A DNA stretch of 64,000 nucleotides. Source: Clostridium cavendishii DSM 21758. GTDB lineage: Bacteria > Bacillota > Clostridia > Clostridiales > Clostridiaceae. The position numbers and the translations under genes are program-made. Shown one piece after another: positions 1 through 8,637 of the stretch (position 1 is the stretch's first letter; the number at the start of each line of letters is the position of its first letter). The stretch is taken from positions 4,513 to 68,512 of the forward strand of contig NZ_FQZB01000023.1 in NCBI RefSeq assembly GCF_900141845.1, written 5' to 3'. Below the pieces are notes generated by a model. The model did not search any database, was not told where the DNA came from, and saw only the letters and a list, made by a program, of their open reading frames with translations.

Positions 1-1377
1 ATCAACCGCTTCTTTGCTATTAACTGTAATTCTTAATCTTGTAATACAAGCATCTAAGTTTTTTATGTTTGAAGGACCACCAAAAGCTTCTAAAACTTTT
101 TCAGCTAATTCTGTTCCTTCAACATTTATATTAGTATTTTCTTCTTCATCTTCTCTACCAGGAGTTTTTAGATTGAATTTTCTTATCATAAATCTAAAAC
201 CAAAGTAGTAAATTACTGCAAACACTAGGCCCACAACTATTACTAAATACCAAGGTGTTCTATTTGGTAATATACCAAATATGAAATAATCTATAAGACC
301 ACCTGAGAATGTCATACCAATTTTAACATTTAATATATGCATAGTCATGAATGAAAGACCTGCAAATATACAGTGAATTCCAAATAATACTGGCGCTACG
401 AATAAGAATGAAAATTCTAATGGTTCTGTTATACCAGTTAAGAATGAAGTTAATGCTGCTGATGCCATTATACCTGCAACATATTTTCTCTTTTCTGGCT
501 TTGATTCATGTACCATAGCAAGTGCTGCTGCTGGAAGACCAAACATCATGAATGGGAATTTACCAGTCATAAATGTACCTGCTGTAAATGGTACCCCATC
601 TCTTAATTGAGCAAAGAATATTTGATTATCACCTTGAACTAAATTTCCTGCTTTATCTATATATTCTCCAAATTGGAACCAGAATGGATTGTAGAATATA
701 TGATGTAGTCCAAATGGTATTAATGATCTTTCTATAATACCAAATATAAACGCTGCTAAAGTTTTATTTGTGTCTATCATACTGCTTGATAGATATAATA
801 AGCCATGTTGTATTGGTGGCCAAACAACTGTAAGCGCTGCCCCTACTAATATAGCAGCTGCCGCAGTTACTATTGGAACGAATCTTTTACCTGCAAAGAA
901 ACCTAAATATTGAGGCAATTCTATAGCATGATATTTTTTGTAAAGAGAAGATGCTACTATCCCTATAATTATACCACCGAAAACCCCTGTTTGAAGTGTC
1001 GGTACTCCCATTACACTTGCATAGTTTTTACCATCTACTAAATTAGGAGTAATTCCAATAATAGCTCCCATAGTCTTATTCATAACTAAAAAACCAACTA
1101 TAGCTGCAAGTCCTGCTGAGCCTTCTCCATCACTAAGACCAACTGCAACACCAACTGCAAATAATAGTGCTAAATTACCAAATATAACGTCTCCTGATTG
1201 TTCCATAATTTTAGTTATAACATGTACCCATGCTACATCTAACGAAGGGAATTTAACTAATAATTGAGTGTTTATTGCATTACCAACTCCTAATAATATC
1301 CCTGCTACTGGTAACAACGCAACAGGAAGCATAAGTGCTTTTCCTACTCTTTGTAGTACTCCAAATACTTTTTTCAT
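1..1377 (-). CDS. ptsG: Glucose-specific PTS transporter EIICB, C-terminus beyond the window
   Basis: Membrane permease and phosphotransfer protein that imports glucose while phosphorylating it. The 459 visible codons start with MKKVFGVLQRVGKALMLPVA, preceded by a GGAGATTC ribosome site. They include the EIIC hallmarks LGFFAGKRFVPI, the sugar-binding-loop phrase GITEPLEFSFLFVAP, and the linker NLKTPGRED. The EIIB domain begins with NLDACITRLR, which contains the phosphorylated cysteine. This order (IIC then IIB) and close similarity to E. coli PtsG as I remember it point to glucose rather than N-acetylglucosamine. The frame is open to base 1, so the end of EIIB and any EIIA domain lie outside. 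The upstream leader carries a RAT/terminator switch, and the antiterminator gene lies just upstream on the same strand. Confidence 0.93.
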   Translation of the reverse strand, partial: MKKVFGVLQRVGKALMLPVALLPVAGILLGVGNAINTQLLVKFPSLDVAWVHVITKIMEQSGDVIFGNLALLFAVGVAVGLSDGEGSAGLAAIVGFLVMNKTMGAIIGITPNLVDGKNYASVMGVPTLQTGVFGGIIIGIVASSLYKKYHAIELPQYLGFFAGKRFVPIVTAAAAILVGAALTVVWPPIQHGLLYLSSSMIDTNKTLAAFIFGIIERSLIPFGLHHIFYNPFWFQFGEYIDKAGNLVQGDNQIFFAQLRDGVPFTAGTFMTGKFPFMMFGLPAAALAMVHESKPEKRKYVAGIMASAALTSFLTGITEPLEFSFLFVAPVLFGIHCIFAGLSFMTMHILNVKIGMTFSGGLIDYFIFGILPNRTPWYLVIVVGLVFAVIYYFGFRFMIRKFNLKTPGREDEEENTNINVEGTELAEKVLEAFGGPSNIKNLDACITRLRITVNSKEAVD

Positions 1378-1431
1378 CTTTGAATCTCCTTTCAATTTTT
1401 AATAACTAAAATATAATTGCTTTTTTATAAA

Positions 1432-1518
1432 ATAAAGACCTAAACTTATTGTTTTAATTACTTGTTATAGGTATCTCACCTATAACAAGTAATTAAGTTT
1501 CAATAAGCTTAGGTCTTG
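1432..1518 (-). terminator. Leader terminator of ptsG, mutually exclusive with the RAT hairpin
   Basis: A very long, nearly perfect inverted repeat: outer arms AAGACCTAAGCTTATTG and CAATAAGTTTAGGTCTT, inner arms TTAATTACTTGTTATAGGT and its complement around a GAGAT loop, followed on the minus strand by a U-rich stretch. Its left arm overlaps the 3' end of the RAT element, the arrangement expected for BglG/LicT/GlcT antitermination. Confidence 0.85.
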
Positions 1519-1540
1519 CCTGCATAACCAGTAACAATCC
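1511..1540 (-). promoter_or_regulatory. Ribonucleic antiterminator (RAT) in the ptsG leader
   Basis: Read on the minus strand, GGATTGTTACTG, then GCAGGCAAGACCT. This matches the RAT consensus of the BglG/LicT/GlcT family, where the dimeric antiterminator protein binds and keeps the overlapping terminator open. The RAT lies immediately after the stop codon of the antiterminator gene, so ptsG is switched separately from it. Confidence 0.88.
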
Positions 1541-1543
1541 TGT

Positions 1544-2395
1544 CTATTTACTTTTAATTACTGAAATTACCCTATGTATATGTAAGCTCAAATAAACAAG
1601 CTCATCATCAGTAACTTCATATTTATATTTTGTTTTTATAAAACCTTTTACCTTTAGTGCACATTTAAATGCTTCTTCATATTTTTCTTTTATTAAGTCT
1701 ATAAAATTATTATCATCTGCCACATGCTGATTACCTGAAACCACTCTTTTAGCAAAGAACTTTAAATGAGTAAGTAACCTTTCATAATTAATATCATCTT
1801 CTTCATCATTAAATTCAACTGAATAGTGATATCTTATAATATTCAAAACACCTTTCACAACGTTTGTCATAAGCACTGATTCTTCCATAGTGTCATTATA
1901 ACTTGCATTTATAATATGAAAAGCTATAAAACCAGCTTCATCAATAGGTAACTCTACCTTAAATTCAGAATTTATAAAATCTAATGCCCATTTACCTATC
2001 TCAAATTCTTCCCTATGAATTCTTTTTATTTCAATAAGAAGATTATTTTTTATAACTATATTTTGTGATAATCTTCTAAGTGCAAAAGCTATATGATCTG
2101 CTAATGATACATAAATATGTTTATCAAGCTTTTTATTTAACATTTTTTCCGCATAATTTACTATATCATCAGTTATTTCTATTATTTCCATAGGAATTTC
2201 ACTCATAAGTTTTTTAAATTTATTTCCTATATCTTCGTTATCCACAATGAATCTTTTTTCAATTCTAGTCTCGTCTACCTCTTCGCCTGCTTTTTTCTTA
2301 AACGCTATACCACATCCCATAAGTATAGTTTCTTTATTAGTCGTAGGATCTAAGGTTACAACGACATTGTTATTTAAAATTTTTTCAATTATCAT
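1544..2395 (-). CDS. licT: BglG/LicT-family transcription antiterminator
   Basis: RNA-binding antiterminator of 283 residues, the usual family length. Residues 1-55 form the CAT RNA-binding domain (MIIEKILNNNVVVTLDP, MGCGIAFKKKAGE). Two PTS regulation domains follow, with conserved histidines in VSLADHIAFALRR and DEAGFIAFHIINA (PRD1) and THLKFFAKR and LSLHIHRV (PRD2); these are phosphorylated by HPr and a PTS enzyme II in the family. The sequence resembles B. subtilis LicT more than GlcT from memory, but its neighbour and RAT target is ptsG, so it acts as the glucose regulator in this locus. A strong ribosome site TAGGAGATAGGTG precedes the ATG. The gene's own leader has a second RAT and terminator, implying autoregulation. 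Confidence 0.9.
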   Translation of the reverse strand: MIIEKILNNNVVVTLDPTTNKETILMGCGIAFKKKAGEEVDETRIEKRFIVDNEDIGNKFKKLMSEIPMEIIEITDDIVNYAEKMLNKKLDKHIYVSLADHIAFALRRLSQNIVIKNNLLIEIKRIHREEFEIGKWALDFINSEFKVELPIDEAGFIAFHIINASYNDTMEESVLMTNVVKGVLNIIRYHYSVEFNDEEDDINYERLLTHLKFFAKRVVSGNQHVADDNNFIDLIKEKYEEAFKCALKVKGFIKTKYKYEVTDDELVYLSLHIHRVISVIKSK

Positions 2396-2439
2396 AGCAA
2401 CACCTATCTCCTAACCTAATTTTATAGTTATCAAAAATA

Positions 2440-2491
2440 AAAAACCTAAATTAAAATCAACCTACTAAAAAGTAGTTATCTTAACTTAGGT
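2440..2491 (-). terminator. Leader terminator of the antiterminator gene
   Basis: On the minus strand ACCTAAGTTAAGAT pairs with AATTTAGGT, with an inner stem CTACTTTTTAGTAG, followed by a run of U. The left arm overlaps the end of the RAT at 2488-2516, so the terminator can be blocked by the protein that this gene encodes. Confidence 0.75.
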
Positions 2492-2516
2492 ATTGCCTGC
2501 AAATCAGTAACAATCC
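2488..2516 (-). promoter_or_regulatory. Second RAT element, in the antiterminator gene leader
   Basis: Minus strand GGATTGTTACTGATTTGCAGG followed by CAATACCT. It is almost identical to the ptsG RAT, including the invariant GGATTGTTACTG and GCAGGCAA blocks. It sits about 90 bases upstream of the antiterminator start codon and indicates that the protein controls its own leader as well as that of ptsG. Confidence 0.83.
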
Positions 2517-2629
2517 ATACATTGTTTATACAGTAATAATATCATCCTCATACGCACAAGTCAACATATTTTTCATGAATGTTTTGATAATTGTTTATTA
2601 ATTTAAAAAATTTATTGAGTTTTGTTTAA

Positions 2630-3547
2630 TTATTTTAAACTTTCATAAATGTTATCTAAATTATTCTTCATTGCTTCAATATAATTTTTGTTATCCTCTT
2701 TATTTTCTAGTGTATATATCTTTTGAACCTTACCTCCAACTTCCTTTGCCAATGTTTCTGAAACCTTAGCACTATCTGAGTTTTCCATAAAAATAGTCTT
2801 TATGTTATATTTTTTTGTAAACTCTACTATTTCCTTAAGCTTTTGAGGTGTTAATTCACCTTCGCCAAATACATCCTGAGCACTTTTTTGTTCTAATCCA
2901 AAATCCCTACAAAGATATCCAAAAGCAGCATGACTTGTAACAAAATCTTTGTTATTAAGATTATTAAATCTTGAAGTATTTTTTTCAATAACTTCATCTA
3001 TTGATTTTGTAAACTCTTTATAATTTCCTTCATAAAAGTCTTTATTTTTTGCATCTACCTTTACAAGCGCATTTTTTATGTTTAAAGCTTGAATCTTTGC
3101 TTCTTTTAAACTTAACCATATATGCGGATCTAATTTACCATCTGTTTTTATAGTATTCACACTTAAAGATGAATCTACTACTTCGGTTCTAACAATTCCA
3201 TTATCAACGTGATTTACAGAATTTTTATTTTCAATTGTACCTAGAACTTTATCTATCCACTCCTCCATGCCTAATCCATTATAAACAAATATTTCAGTTT
3301 TATTTAGAGCTTCTAAATCTTTAGGCTTTGGATCAAAATCATGAGGTTCACTGCCTTCTGGAACGAGCGCTTTAACTTCTACCTTATCTTTACCTATTGC
3401 CTCTGTAAATTCTTTTAATGGATATATACTAACCATAACTTTTACTTTATCATTATTACTATCACTAGCTTCCTTCTTCTTCGTACATGAAAGTACAGTA
3501 AAAGAAAGCATTATAACCATACCTATTATTAATATTTTTTTGCTCAT
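2630..3547 (-). CDS. Zinc/manganese ABC transporter substrate-binding lipoprotein (ZnuA/AdcA family)
   Basis: Surface lipoprotein that captures a divalent metal, most likely zinc, for an ABC importer. Residues 1-21 are a lipoprotein signal with lipobox VLSC (Cys21). The cluster A-I fold is clear: SIYPLKEFTEAIG, EPHDFDPKPKDLEAL with ligand His69, DPHIWLSLKEAK with His142, and TSHAAFGYL with His206. A conserved C-terminal acidic ligand region is FMENSDSAKVSETLA. The length of 305 is normal. There is no acidic His-rich loop between the first two ligands. No ATPase or permease gene lies nearby, so its partner must be elsewhere. A dyad just upstream of the start looks like a metal-repressor operator. 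Confidence 0.88.
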   Translation of the reverse strand: MSKKILIIGMVIMLSFTVLSCTKKKEASDSNNDKVKVMVSIYPLKEFTEAIGKDKVEVKALVPEGSEPHDFDPKPKDLEALNKTEIFVYNGLGMEEWIDKVLGTIENKNSVNHVDNGIVRTEVVDSSLSVNTIKTDGKLDPHIWLSLKEAKIQALNIKNALVKVDAKNKDFYEGNYKEFTKSIDEVIEKNTSRFNNLNNKDFVTSHAAFGYLCRDFGLEQKSAQDVFGEGELTPQKLKEIVEFTKKYNIKTIFMENSDSAKVSETLAKEVGGKVQKIYTLENKEDNKNYIEAMKNNLDNIYESLK

Positions 3548-3559
3548 TTAAGCCCTCCA

Positions 3560-3582
3560 ATTTGCAAATGACTTGCATTTTC
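3560..3582 (-). promoter_or_regulatory. Candidate Zur/Fur-type operator before the zinc-binding lipoprotein gene
   Basis: Dyad TGCAA-N5-TTGCA with flanking A/T extension, 13-35 bases upstream of the start codon. The position would block transcription close to the initiation region. Assignment to Zur rests on the gene's metal role and on the AATGCAA...TTTGCA look of the site, not on a search. Confidence 0.45.
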
Positions 3583-3938
3583 TACATTTAGAATACTCCT
3601 CTTGTGAAGTTTTGTCAATATATTAAAATATTATTCAAGAATTTAACATTTAATATTATATATAAACCTCTCCTAACCCAATTATCTTAATCTTTAATTT
3701 ATATATATTAAAAATCAGAAGAATTACTTATTTTTAAAATTATTTATATTTTTCATTAAACTTACAATAGTTTTTTGAAACATCTTAAAACTTAGAGTAT
3801 TATTGCGAATTTCAGAGAAAACTATGTATTTTGTATACTTAACCTTTTTAGAACAATATAACTATTTGTTGAAAAGTTTACCTTTATTTGAAATGATTAT
3901 AATTGTAGAATTATTAAATATATTAAGGGGGGAAAAAA
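3583..3938. other. AT-rich divergent intergenic region
   Basis: Together with 3548-3582 this is a gene-free stretch of about 390 bases between divergent genes. It should hold promoters for both. A TATAAT hexamer at 3898-3903 suits the plus-strand gene, but I could not pair it with a good -35. The ribosome site AAGGGGGG sits at about 3926. No reading frame, RNA family or repeat was recognised. Confidence 0.4.
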
Positions 3939-4334
3939 ATGAGTTTATCTATAAATAATGATTATGCAAAAAAAACTTATACACCTATTCCAACATCAAC
4001 ACAAAAACGCACTAATGATGATGAAGAAAAGATACAAAAAAAGAAAAAGCAACAAATTGTATCAGAAAAAGAAGGAAAATACTATTCTACATATGCTATT
4101 GATGAAAATGGAAAAAAGACCTTATTAAATAAGATTCCTGTCGAACAAGTTGAAAAAAAGAAAACTTCAAAAATTTCAATGAAATCTAACAAAACAAAAT
4201 CTTGCGATTATAAAAAAGTGGGGAACACTATTATTGCTGCATTAAAATATAAACAAAATCTTCATGCAGAAAATAATAATGAAAAACCTTTCCAAGACTT
4301 AATGGATATTCTAAAATATTCAAGGGAATTTTAA
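3939..4334 (+). CDS. Lysine-rich hypothetical protein, 131 residues
   Basis: I do not recognise this family. The start is well supported by AAGGGGGGAAAAAA directly before ATG. The protein is hydrophilic and very basic, with no signal peptide or membrane segment. Residues 27-45 are almost all charged (DDEEKIQKKKKQQIV). Residues 46-70 (GKYYSTYAIDENGKKTLLNKIP) look like a small beta-hairpin unit. The C-terminal third is predicted helical by eye (VGNTIIAALKYKQN, PFQDLMDILKYSREF). It is monocistronic, in a long AT-rich gap, with its own terminator at 4351-4403. Codon use resembles its neighbours, so it is probably a real gene; a cytoplasmic or nucleic-acid-associated role would only be a guess. 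Confidence 0.7.
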   Translation: MSLSINNDYAKKTYTPIPTSTQKRTNDDEEKIQKKKKQQIVSEKEGKYYSTYAIDENGKKTLLNKIPVEQVEKKKTSKISMKSNKTKSCDYKKVGNTIIAALKYKQNLHAENNNEKPFQDLMDILKYSREF

Positions 4335-4350
4335 ACTAATATAAAAAAAA

Positions 4351-4403
4351 GAAAATGTAAGTAGATTTTTGTAATTTCAAATCTATTTACATTCTCTTTA
4401 AAA
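4351..4403 (+). terminator. Terminator between convergent genes
   Basis: Imperfect hairpin with arms GAAAATGTAAGTAGATTT and AAATCTATTTACATTCTC. It sits between the end of the hypothetical gene on plus and the end of the yhaN-like gene on minus and may serve both. Confidence 0.7.
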
Positions 4404-4465
4404 TTCTCCACAACCATTCACATTGTCCACTTACTTACCTTGTATAAAACTCCTAGTGTTTATAA

Positions 4466-7243
4466 TTATAGATTTATGAAATTAACCCCTAACTTATCAT
4501 TTAAATACTCTCTCTCTCTATTTTGACAAGTAAATAGTATTACTTGCTTATGTCTTGATAATTCTATTAAAAGATCTAAAGCATTTTCAAGTCTACTATC
4601 ATCATATTGTACAAATGCTTCATCAAGTATTACAGGAACTTCTTCCCCCTCAAAAATAAGATTTATAAGCGCTATTCTCAAAGATAAGTATATCTGATCT
4701 ATGCTACCACTACTTAAATAATCACTTTTTAATAATTGATTGTTACTACTTCCTCTCACCTTTAAATCATAGCTTTCTGAAACCTTAACTTCTTCGTAGT
4801 TTCCAGAAGTTAAGGAATAAAACACTTCTCCTACCTTTTTATTAAGTAAAGGTCCAAAACTCTTTTGAACTTCTTTAAATGATTCTTCTAATACTTTTAT
4901 AGCAATTTCTATAGCCTTTAGTTTTTTTTCATATGTAGCTATATTATTTTTTACAGTTCTAATATCCTCTTCTATTAATACAAGATTTCTGGTTCCCATA
5001 TATGCAGTTTTTATAGCATTTTCCACATCTTTAATTTCTTTTTCTGTCTCTAAAAGCTCTCTTTGTTTTTCCTTTATCTCAAGTTCTAGTTCTTCTTCAC
5101 TTTCATAAGAAAACTCTTCTGTTTCTTTTAAAATATCTTGAAGTTCCTCTGCCATAGCTTCTAAATCTCTATCCTTTAAAAGTACCTTATAAGTTTCCTC
5201 TGATGCCTTAAGTTGAGTTTCTATTTCTTCTCTTTGTTTAAGCTTTGTAAGTAATATGTCTGTTTCAGTAAATATCTCATCTAATTCTATGTGAGAAAGT
5301 TTAATTAATTCTAATTTTTCCTTTATTATATATAACTTTGATTCTATATCTTCATTAACATGCTTTAAATTAGATGTTATACTTTCCTTTTCAAATTTAA
5401 GACTCTTTAACTCAATTTCAAGCTCTTTATATTCTTTAAGCTTTTCCTCAAATTCATCTATATCAATTGTCCTAGTAAAGTTTAAAAGCTTGTTCACTAC
5501 TTGTTTATTTGCTGCTAGTTTAAATTCTATTTCTTGAAAATCTAGCATATTTAAGGTATTTTTTTTCTCTTCTATCCTTAAATTAAACAAGTCTATTTCT
5601 TTGGATTTTTTCTCATAAATATTTATTGCTGATACAATCTCTTCATAGGACTTATAACCTAATTCATTTAAATAATAATTAAATTTACACTCTACCTCTT
5701 TTAATAAAGCTTTCAAACCATCTATCTCTACAAATTTTGATTTTTCTAACTTTGCAGCATCCTTAAATTTTTGATGTTTGTTTTTTAAAATAAAACCTAC
5801 ACCTAATACGATACAAATAAATACGCTTATCAAACTTCCTACAAATATATCAAGCTTAGAGGTTAAAGTTAATCCTACTGTTGAAACCAGAAACATTATA
5901 ATTACTCCAAGAACAACTTTTATATAAACATCCTTACTTTCTAACTCCTTAAGCTTATTATCTATATTATAATCTAGCTTCTCTGAGCTTACCTTATGTT
6001 TTATAGTTTTTAAAAGCTCCTCATATTTATAAAAAGTTCTTTGTATATCTTCATAATATGAATCCAATCTATCATAATTAGAGAATTCATTTTTATACGT
6101 ATTTATTTTCTTTTCTATGACTTCTATTTCTCTATTGGTACTTGAGATAGCACTAAGCTTTTCCTCCAAAGCTTCATTCTCTAAGTTAAGCTTTATTATA
6201 TTCTTTTCTATGTCTTCTGGTAATTCTTCAAAGCCCTCGTAAGAACTTAATACATCAAGTTTATTTGCTAATATTTTATCTATATTCTCTAAACTTTCTC
6301 CTCTCTCATTTAAAATATCCTTTAAATTAAAGTAAAGTCTAGTTTCCTCTCTAAGTGAATGTATAAAATCCTCAGTAATTAAACCATCCTTTGTTAAAAG
6401 AATATCCTCAACTTGTTCCTTTCTATTTTTGAGTTCTTGATTCTTTATAAGATAATTAGATATTTCTTTGTATTCTTGTTTTAATTTTATCTTTTTCAGA
6501 TAAGTTTTTGATACATATGCCTTTTTAAGATTCCTATTTAAAAACTCTCTATGCTCTTTTAAATCAATAAGTTTTGCCTCATTATTAAGATTATCTTCTG
6601 CAAGCTTTAAGCCTTCATGCCTTTCTTCTAACAAAGTGTGTAATCTAATCTTTAAAATGTCTAATGCCCCACTCTTTCTCTGAGTTATTATTTGTTTTCT
6701 TAATCCCTCTAAATTTGTCTGTGCCTTTTGATAACTTACACTATCTTCTCCACTTTGAAAAGTATTAGTTATTTTGTGCATTATCTCATCATCTTTACCA
6801 TTTTGAACTTTTGCACCTAGCTGCTTAATTAATAATGTGTTTTCAAAACTTTGCGCATTTATAGATAGCATAGTCTTTCCTGGTTCATCATTTAATATAT
6901 ACTTTACTTCTTCACCAGTTATTTCATCTATAACTATACTTTCATCTTCTTTTTTAGTAGTACCAAACTTTCTTTTTAAGATTAAATCATTTCCTTGAAA
7001 GGATACATACATTTCACCATAAGCATTAGTTTGATTTATAGGTAAATATTTCAATCTTTCATTAGAACTCAGATCCTTAGATCTTTTAGAATTTAATCCA
7101 AAAAGCATAGCTTTCATAAAAGCTTGAATTGTGCTTTTTCCTGCCTCATTCTTACCATAAACAACATTAAAGCCTTTTTTAAACTCTATATCTTTATTTT
7201 TAAACTTACCAAAAGAAGAAATAGACAAACCTTTAATTCTCAT
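4466..7243 (-). CDS. yhaN: YhaN-like SMC/Rad50-type AAA ATPase
   Basis: Large ATPase of 925 residues of the RecN/SbcC/Rad50 superfamily, expected to work with the adjacent nuclease in DNA end processing. Walker A is at residues 30-38 (GKNEAGKST), the signature LSSGSIDQIYLSLR is near 840 and Walker B VPVILDEAFVQYDD near 868. Long heptad-rich coiled coils fill the middle. Around residues 440-485 two hydrophobic segments (VVLGVIIMFLVSTVGLTL and IFVGSLISVFICIVLGVGF) interrupt the coiled coil. They would place the distal coil at the membrane and resemble what is known for Bacillus YhaN. The first 11 bases overlap the end of the nuclease gene, indicating translational coupling. GAGGTTTCATTAG supplies the ribosome site. 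Confidence 0.85.
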   Translation of the reverse strand: MRIKGLSISSFGKFKNKDIEFKKGFNVVYGKNEAGKSTIQAFMKAMLFGLNSKRSKDLSSNERLKYLPINQTNAYGEMYVSFQGNDLILKRKFGTTKKEDESIVIDEITGEEVKYILNDEPGKTMLSINAQSFENTLLIKQLGAKVQNGKDDEIMHKITNTFQSGEDSVSYQKAQTNLEGLRKQIITQRKSGALDILKIRLHTLLEERHEGLKLAEDNLNNEAKLIDLKEHREFLNRNLKKAYVSKTYLKKIKLKQEYKEISNYLIKNQELKNRKEQVEDILLTKDGLITEDFIHSLREETRLYFNLKDILNERGESLENIDKILANKLDVLSSYEGFEELPEDIEKNIIKLNLENEALEEKLSAISSTNREIEVIEKKINTYKNEFSNYDRLDSYYEDIQRTFYKYEELLKTIKHKVSSEKLDYNIDNKLKELESKDVYIKVVLGVIIMFLVSTVGLTLTSKLDIFVGSLISVFICIVLGVGFILKNKHQKFKDAAKLEKSKFVEIDGLKALLKEVECKFNYYLNELGYKSYEEIVSAINIYEKKSKEIDLFNLRIEEKKNTLNMLDFQEIEFKLAANKQVVNKLLNFTRTIDIDEFEEKLKEYKELEIELKSLKFEKESITSNLKHVNEDIESKLYIIKEKLELIKLSHIELDEIFTETDILLTKLKQREEIETQLKASEETYKVLLKDRDLEAMAEELQDILKETEEFSYESEEELELEIKEKQRELLETEKEIKDVENAIKTAYMGTRNLVLIEEDIRTVKNNIATYEKKLKAIEIAIKVLEESFKEVQKSFGPLLNKKVGEVFYSLTSGNYEEVKVSESYDLKVRGSSNNQLLKSDYLSSGSIDQIYLSLRIALINLIFEGEEVPVILDEAFVQYDDSRLENALDLLIELSRHKQVILFTCQNREREYLNDKLGVNFINL

Positions 7244-8375
7244 CTAATGAAACCTCACCTTCTGATAAACTTTGAATACCTAACTTTAAAGCTAAATTCA
7301 ATACTTCTTTTTCATCTTCATCTTCACATTCAGCTATTTCCTTTAATAGCTTCGAAGAAAATATACCCTTAATTGAAAATTCACCTCTTAAAGCTTCGTA
7401 ATCAACCTTAAGACTTGTATTATCTATTATTTTTATAAAAAAGAAATTTTCCTTAAGCTTATTTTCTATAACTTTTTCTCTTATGATAAACTCTTCTGAC
7501 ACTTCACCCTTTAATATTATTTTAAATAGATCATCCTCCATTTCTTTACTACTTAGGCTAGAAATTATTTTGTCTTTAATTTCATCACTAGTAAATAAAC
7601 CTGTTATATCTATTTCCTTAATACGATACCTTCTTTTGCATACAGGTCTAAATTCTAAGTTTACATAGTTTTTCGATACTTCACCTATAATTACCCCCTT
7701 GTCACCAAGCTCGTCAAAACCTCGAGCTTCTGGACATCCACTGTAAGCATAATAAGTATTTCCTACTCTATTAACATTAGAAAAACTATGTCTATGTCCT
7801 AGAGCTAAATAATCTACAGAACTTTTTTCTATTTGCTCTAAGGTTATAGGATTATATTCATTTCCACCTTCAGTTTGACTTATATCACCATGCAAAATCA
7901 TAAGCTTTATATGATTCTCATACTTTTTATCAGCTATAAACCCCTTTAAATTAGAACTTTTTATATACTTTTCTTTAAAAGAGGCTCCATAAACTACAGT
8001 GTTAAGTTCAGGAATTTCAACAGCTTCTATATCCTCATTAAATATATAGACATTCTCAGGCCACTGAATCATTGAATAAAAAGAGTTAGTGCTATACGGA
8101 TCATGATTTCCGGCCGCTATAAATACTTTAATATCATTTAAACTCTCCATAGCACTTCTAATAAACTCTAGAGTACTTTTTTCTGCAGTCAAATTGTCAA
8201 ACAAATCACCAGCAATAAAAAACATATCAACTTTTTCAGATTTAGCAACCTTAATTATCTTACTAAAGGTTTCTTTTATTTCTTCTTTTCTTATTTCACT
8301 TATCTCTCTTGAAAGATCCCCAAAAGGAGTATCAAAGTGCAAATCTGCACAATGCAATATTTTAATAGCATTCAT
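7233..8375 (-). CDS. yhaO: YhaO/SbcD-like DNA repair metallophosphoesterase
   Basis: Putative exonuclease of 380 residues, partner of the YhaN-like ATPase. The calcineurin-type metal-binding motifs are intact and in order: HCADLHFDTPF (residues 8-18), FIAGDLFDN, AAGNHDPY, ILHGDIS and ALGHRHSF, the last giving the final metal histidine pair. The N-terminal 240 residues are the phosphoesterase. The remainder matches the capping domain of the Mre11/SbcD group. The start ATG follows AGGTGAGTAAGTA. The operon order (nuclease then ATPase, 11-base overlap) is the one found for YhaO-YhaN and SbcD-SbcC pairs. Confidence 0.87.
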   Translation of the reverse strand: MNAIKILHCADLHFDTPFGDLSREISEIRKEEIKETFSKIIKVAKSEKVDMFFIAGDLFDNLTAEKSTLEFIRSAMESLNDIKVFIAAGNHDPYSTNSFYSMIQWPENVYIFNEDIEAVEIPELNTVVYGASFKEKYIKSSNLKGFIADKKYENHIKLMILHGDISQTEGGNEYNPITLEQIEKSSVDYLALGHRHSFSNVNRVGNTYYAYSGCPEARGFDELGDKGVIIGEVSKNYVNLEFRPVCKRRYRIKEIDITGLFTSDEIKDKIISSLSSKEMEDDLFKIILKGEVSEEFIIREKVIENKLKENFFFIKIIDNTSLKVDYEALRGEFSIKGIFSSKLLKEIAECEDEDEKEVLNLALKLGIQSLSEGEVSLDEN

Positions 8376-8591
8376 TACTTACTCACCTAATTTCAAACAG
8401 AACTTTTGTTCTTATTTTACCATTAAAAATGTACAAAAAAAAGTGTAAGTAAATATTTTATTTAACTCTTTACTTATGTTTACTTAAGTTGTAAAATATT
8501 GGTGAAAAGACTTCTTTTTTCGCGCTTATTGAAAACGTATACTATGCTTTATAATCTATAATTCATTATGATATTCCTTTATTCGTACATA

Positions 8592-8615
8592 TTAAACACT
8601 CTAAAAAGTGTTTAA
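8592..8615 (+). promoter_or_regulatory. Perfect stem-loop in the leader of the secreted protease gene
   Basis: TTAAACACT and AGTGTTTAA form a perfect 9-bp inverted repeat around a 6-base loop. It lies about 10 bases upstream of the AAAAAAGGATGTG ribosome site. It could be a 5' mRNA-stabilising hairpin or an operator; a TATAAT hexamer at 8550-8555 places it in the transcribed leader. Confidence 0.5.
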
Positions 8616-8637
8616 AATAAAAAAAGGATGTGATTAT

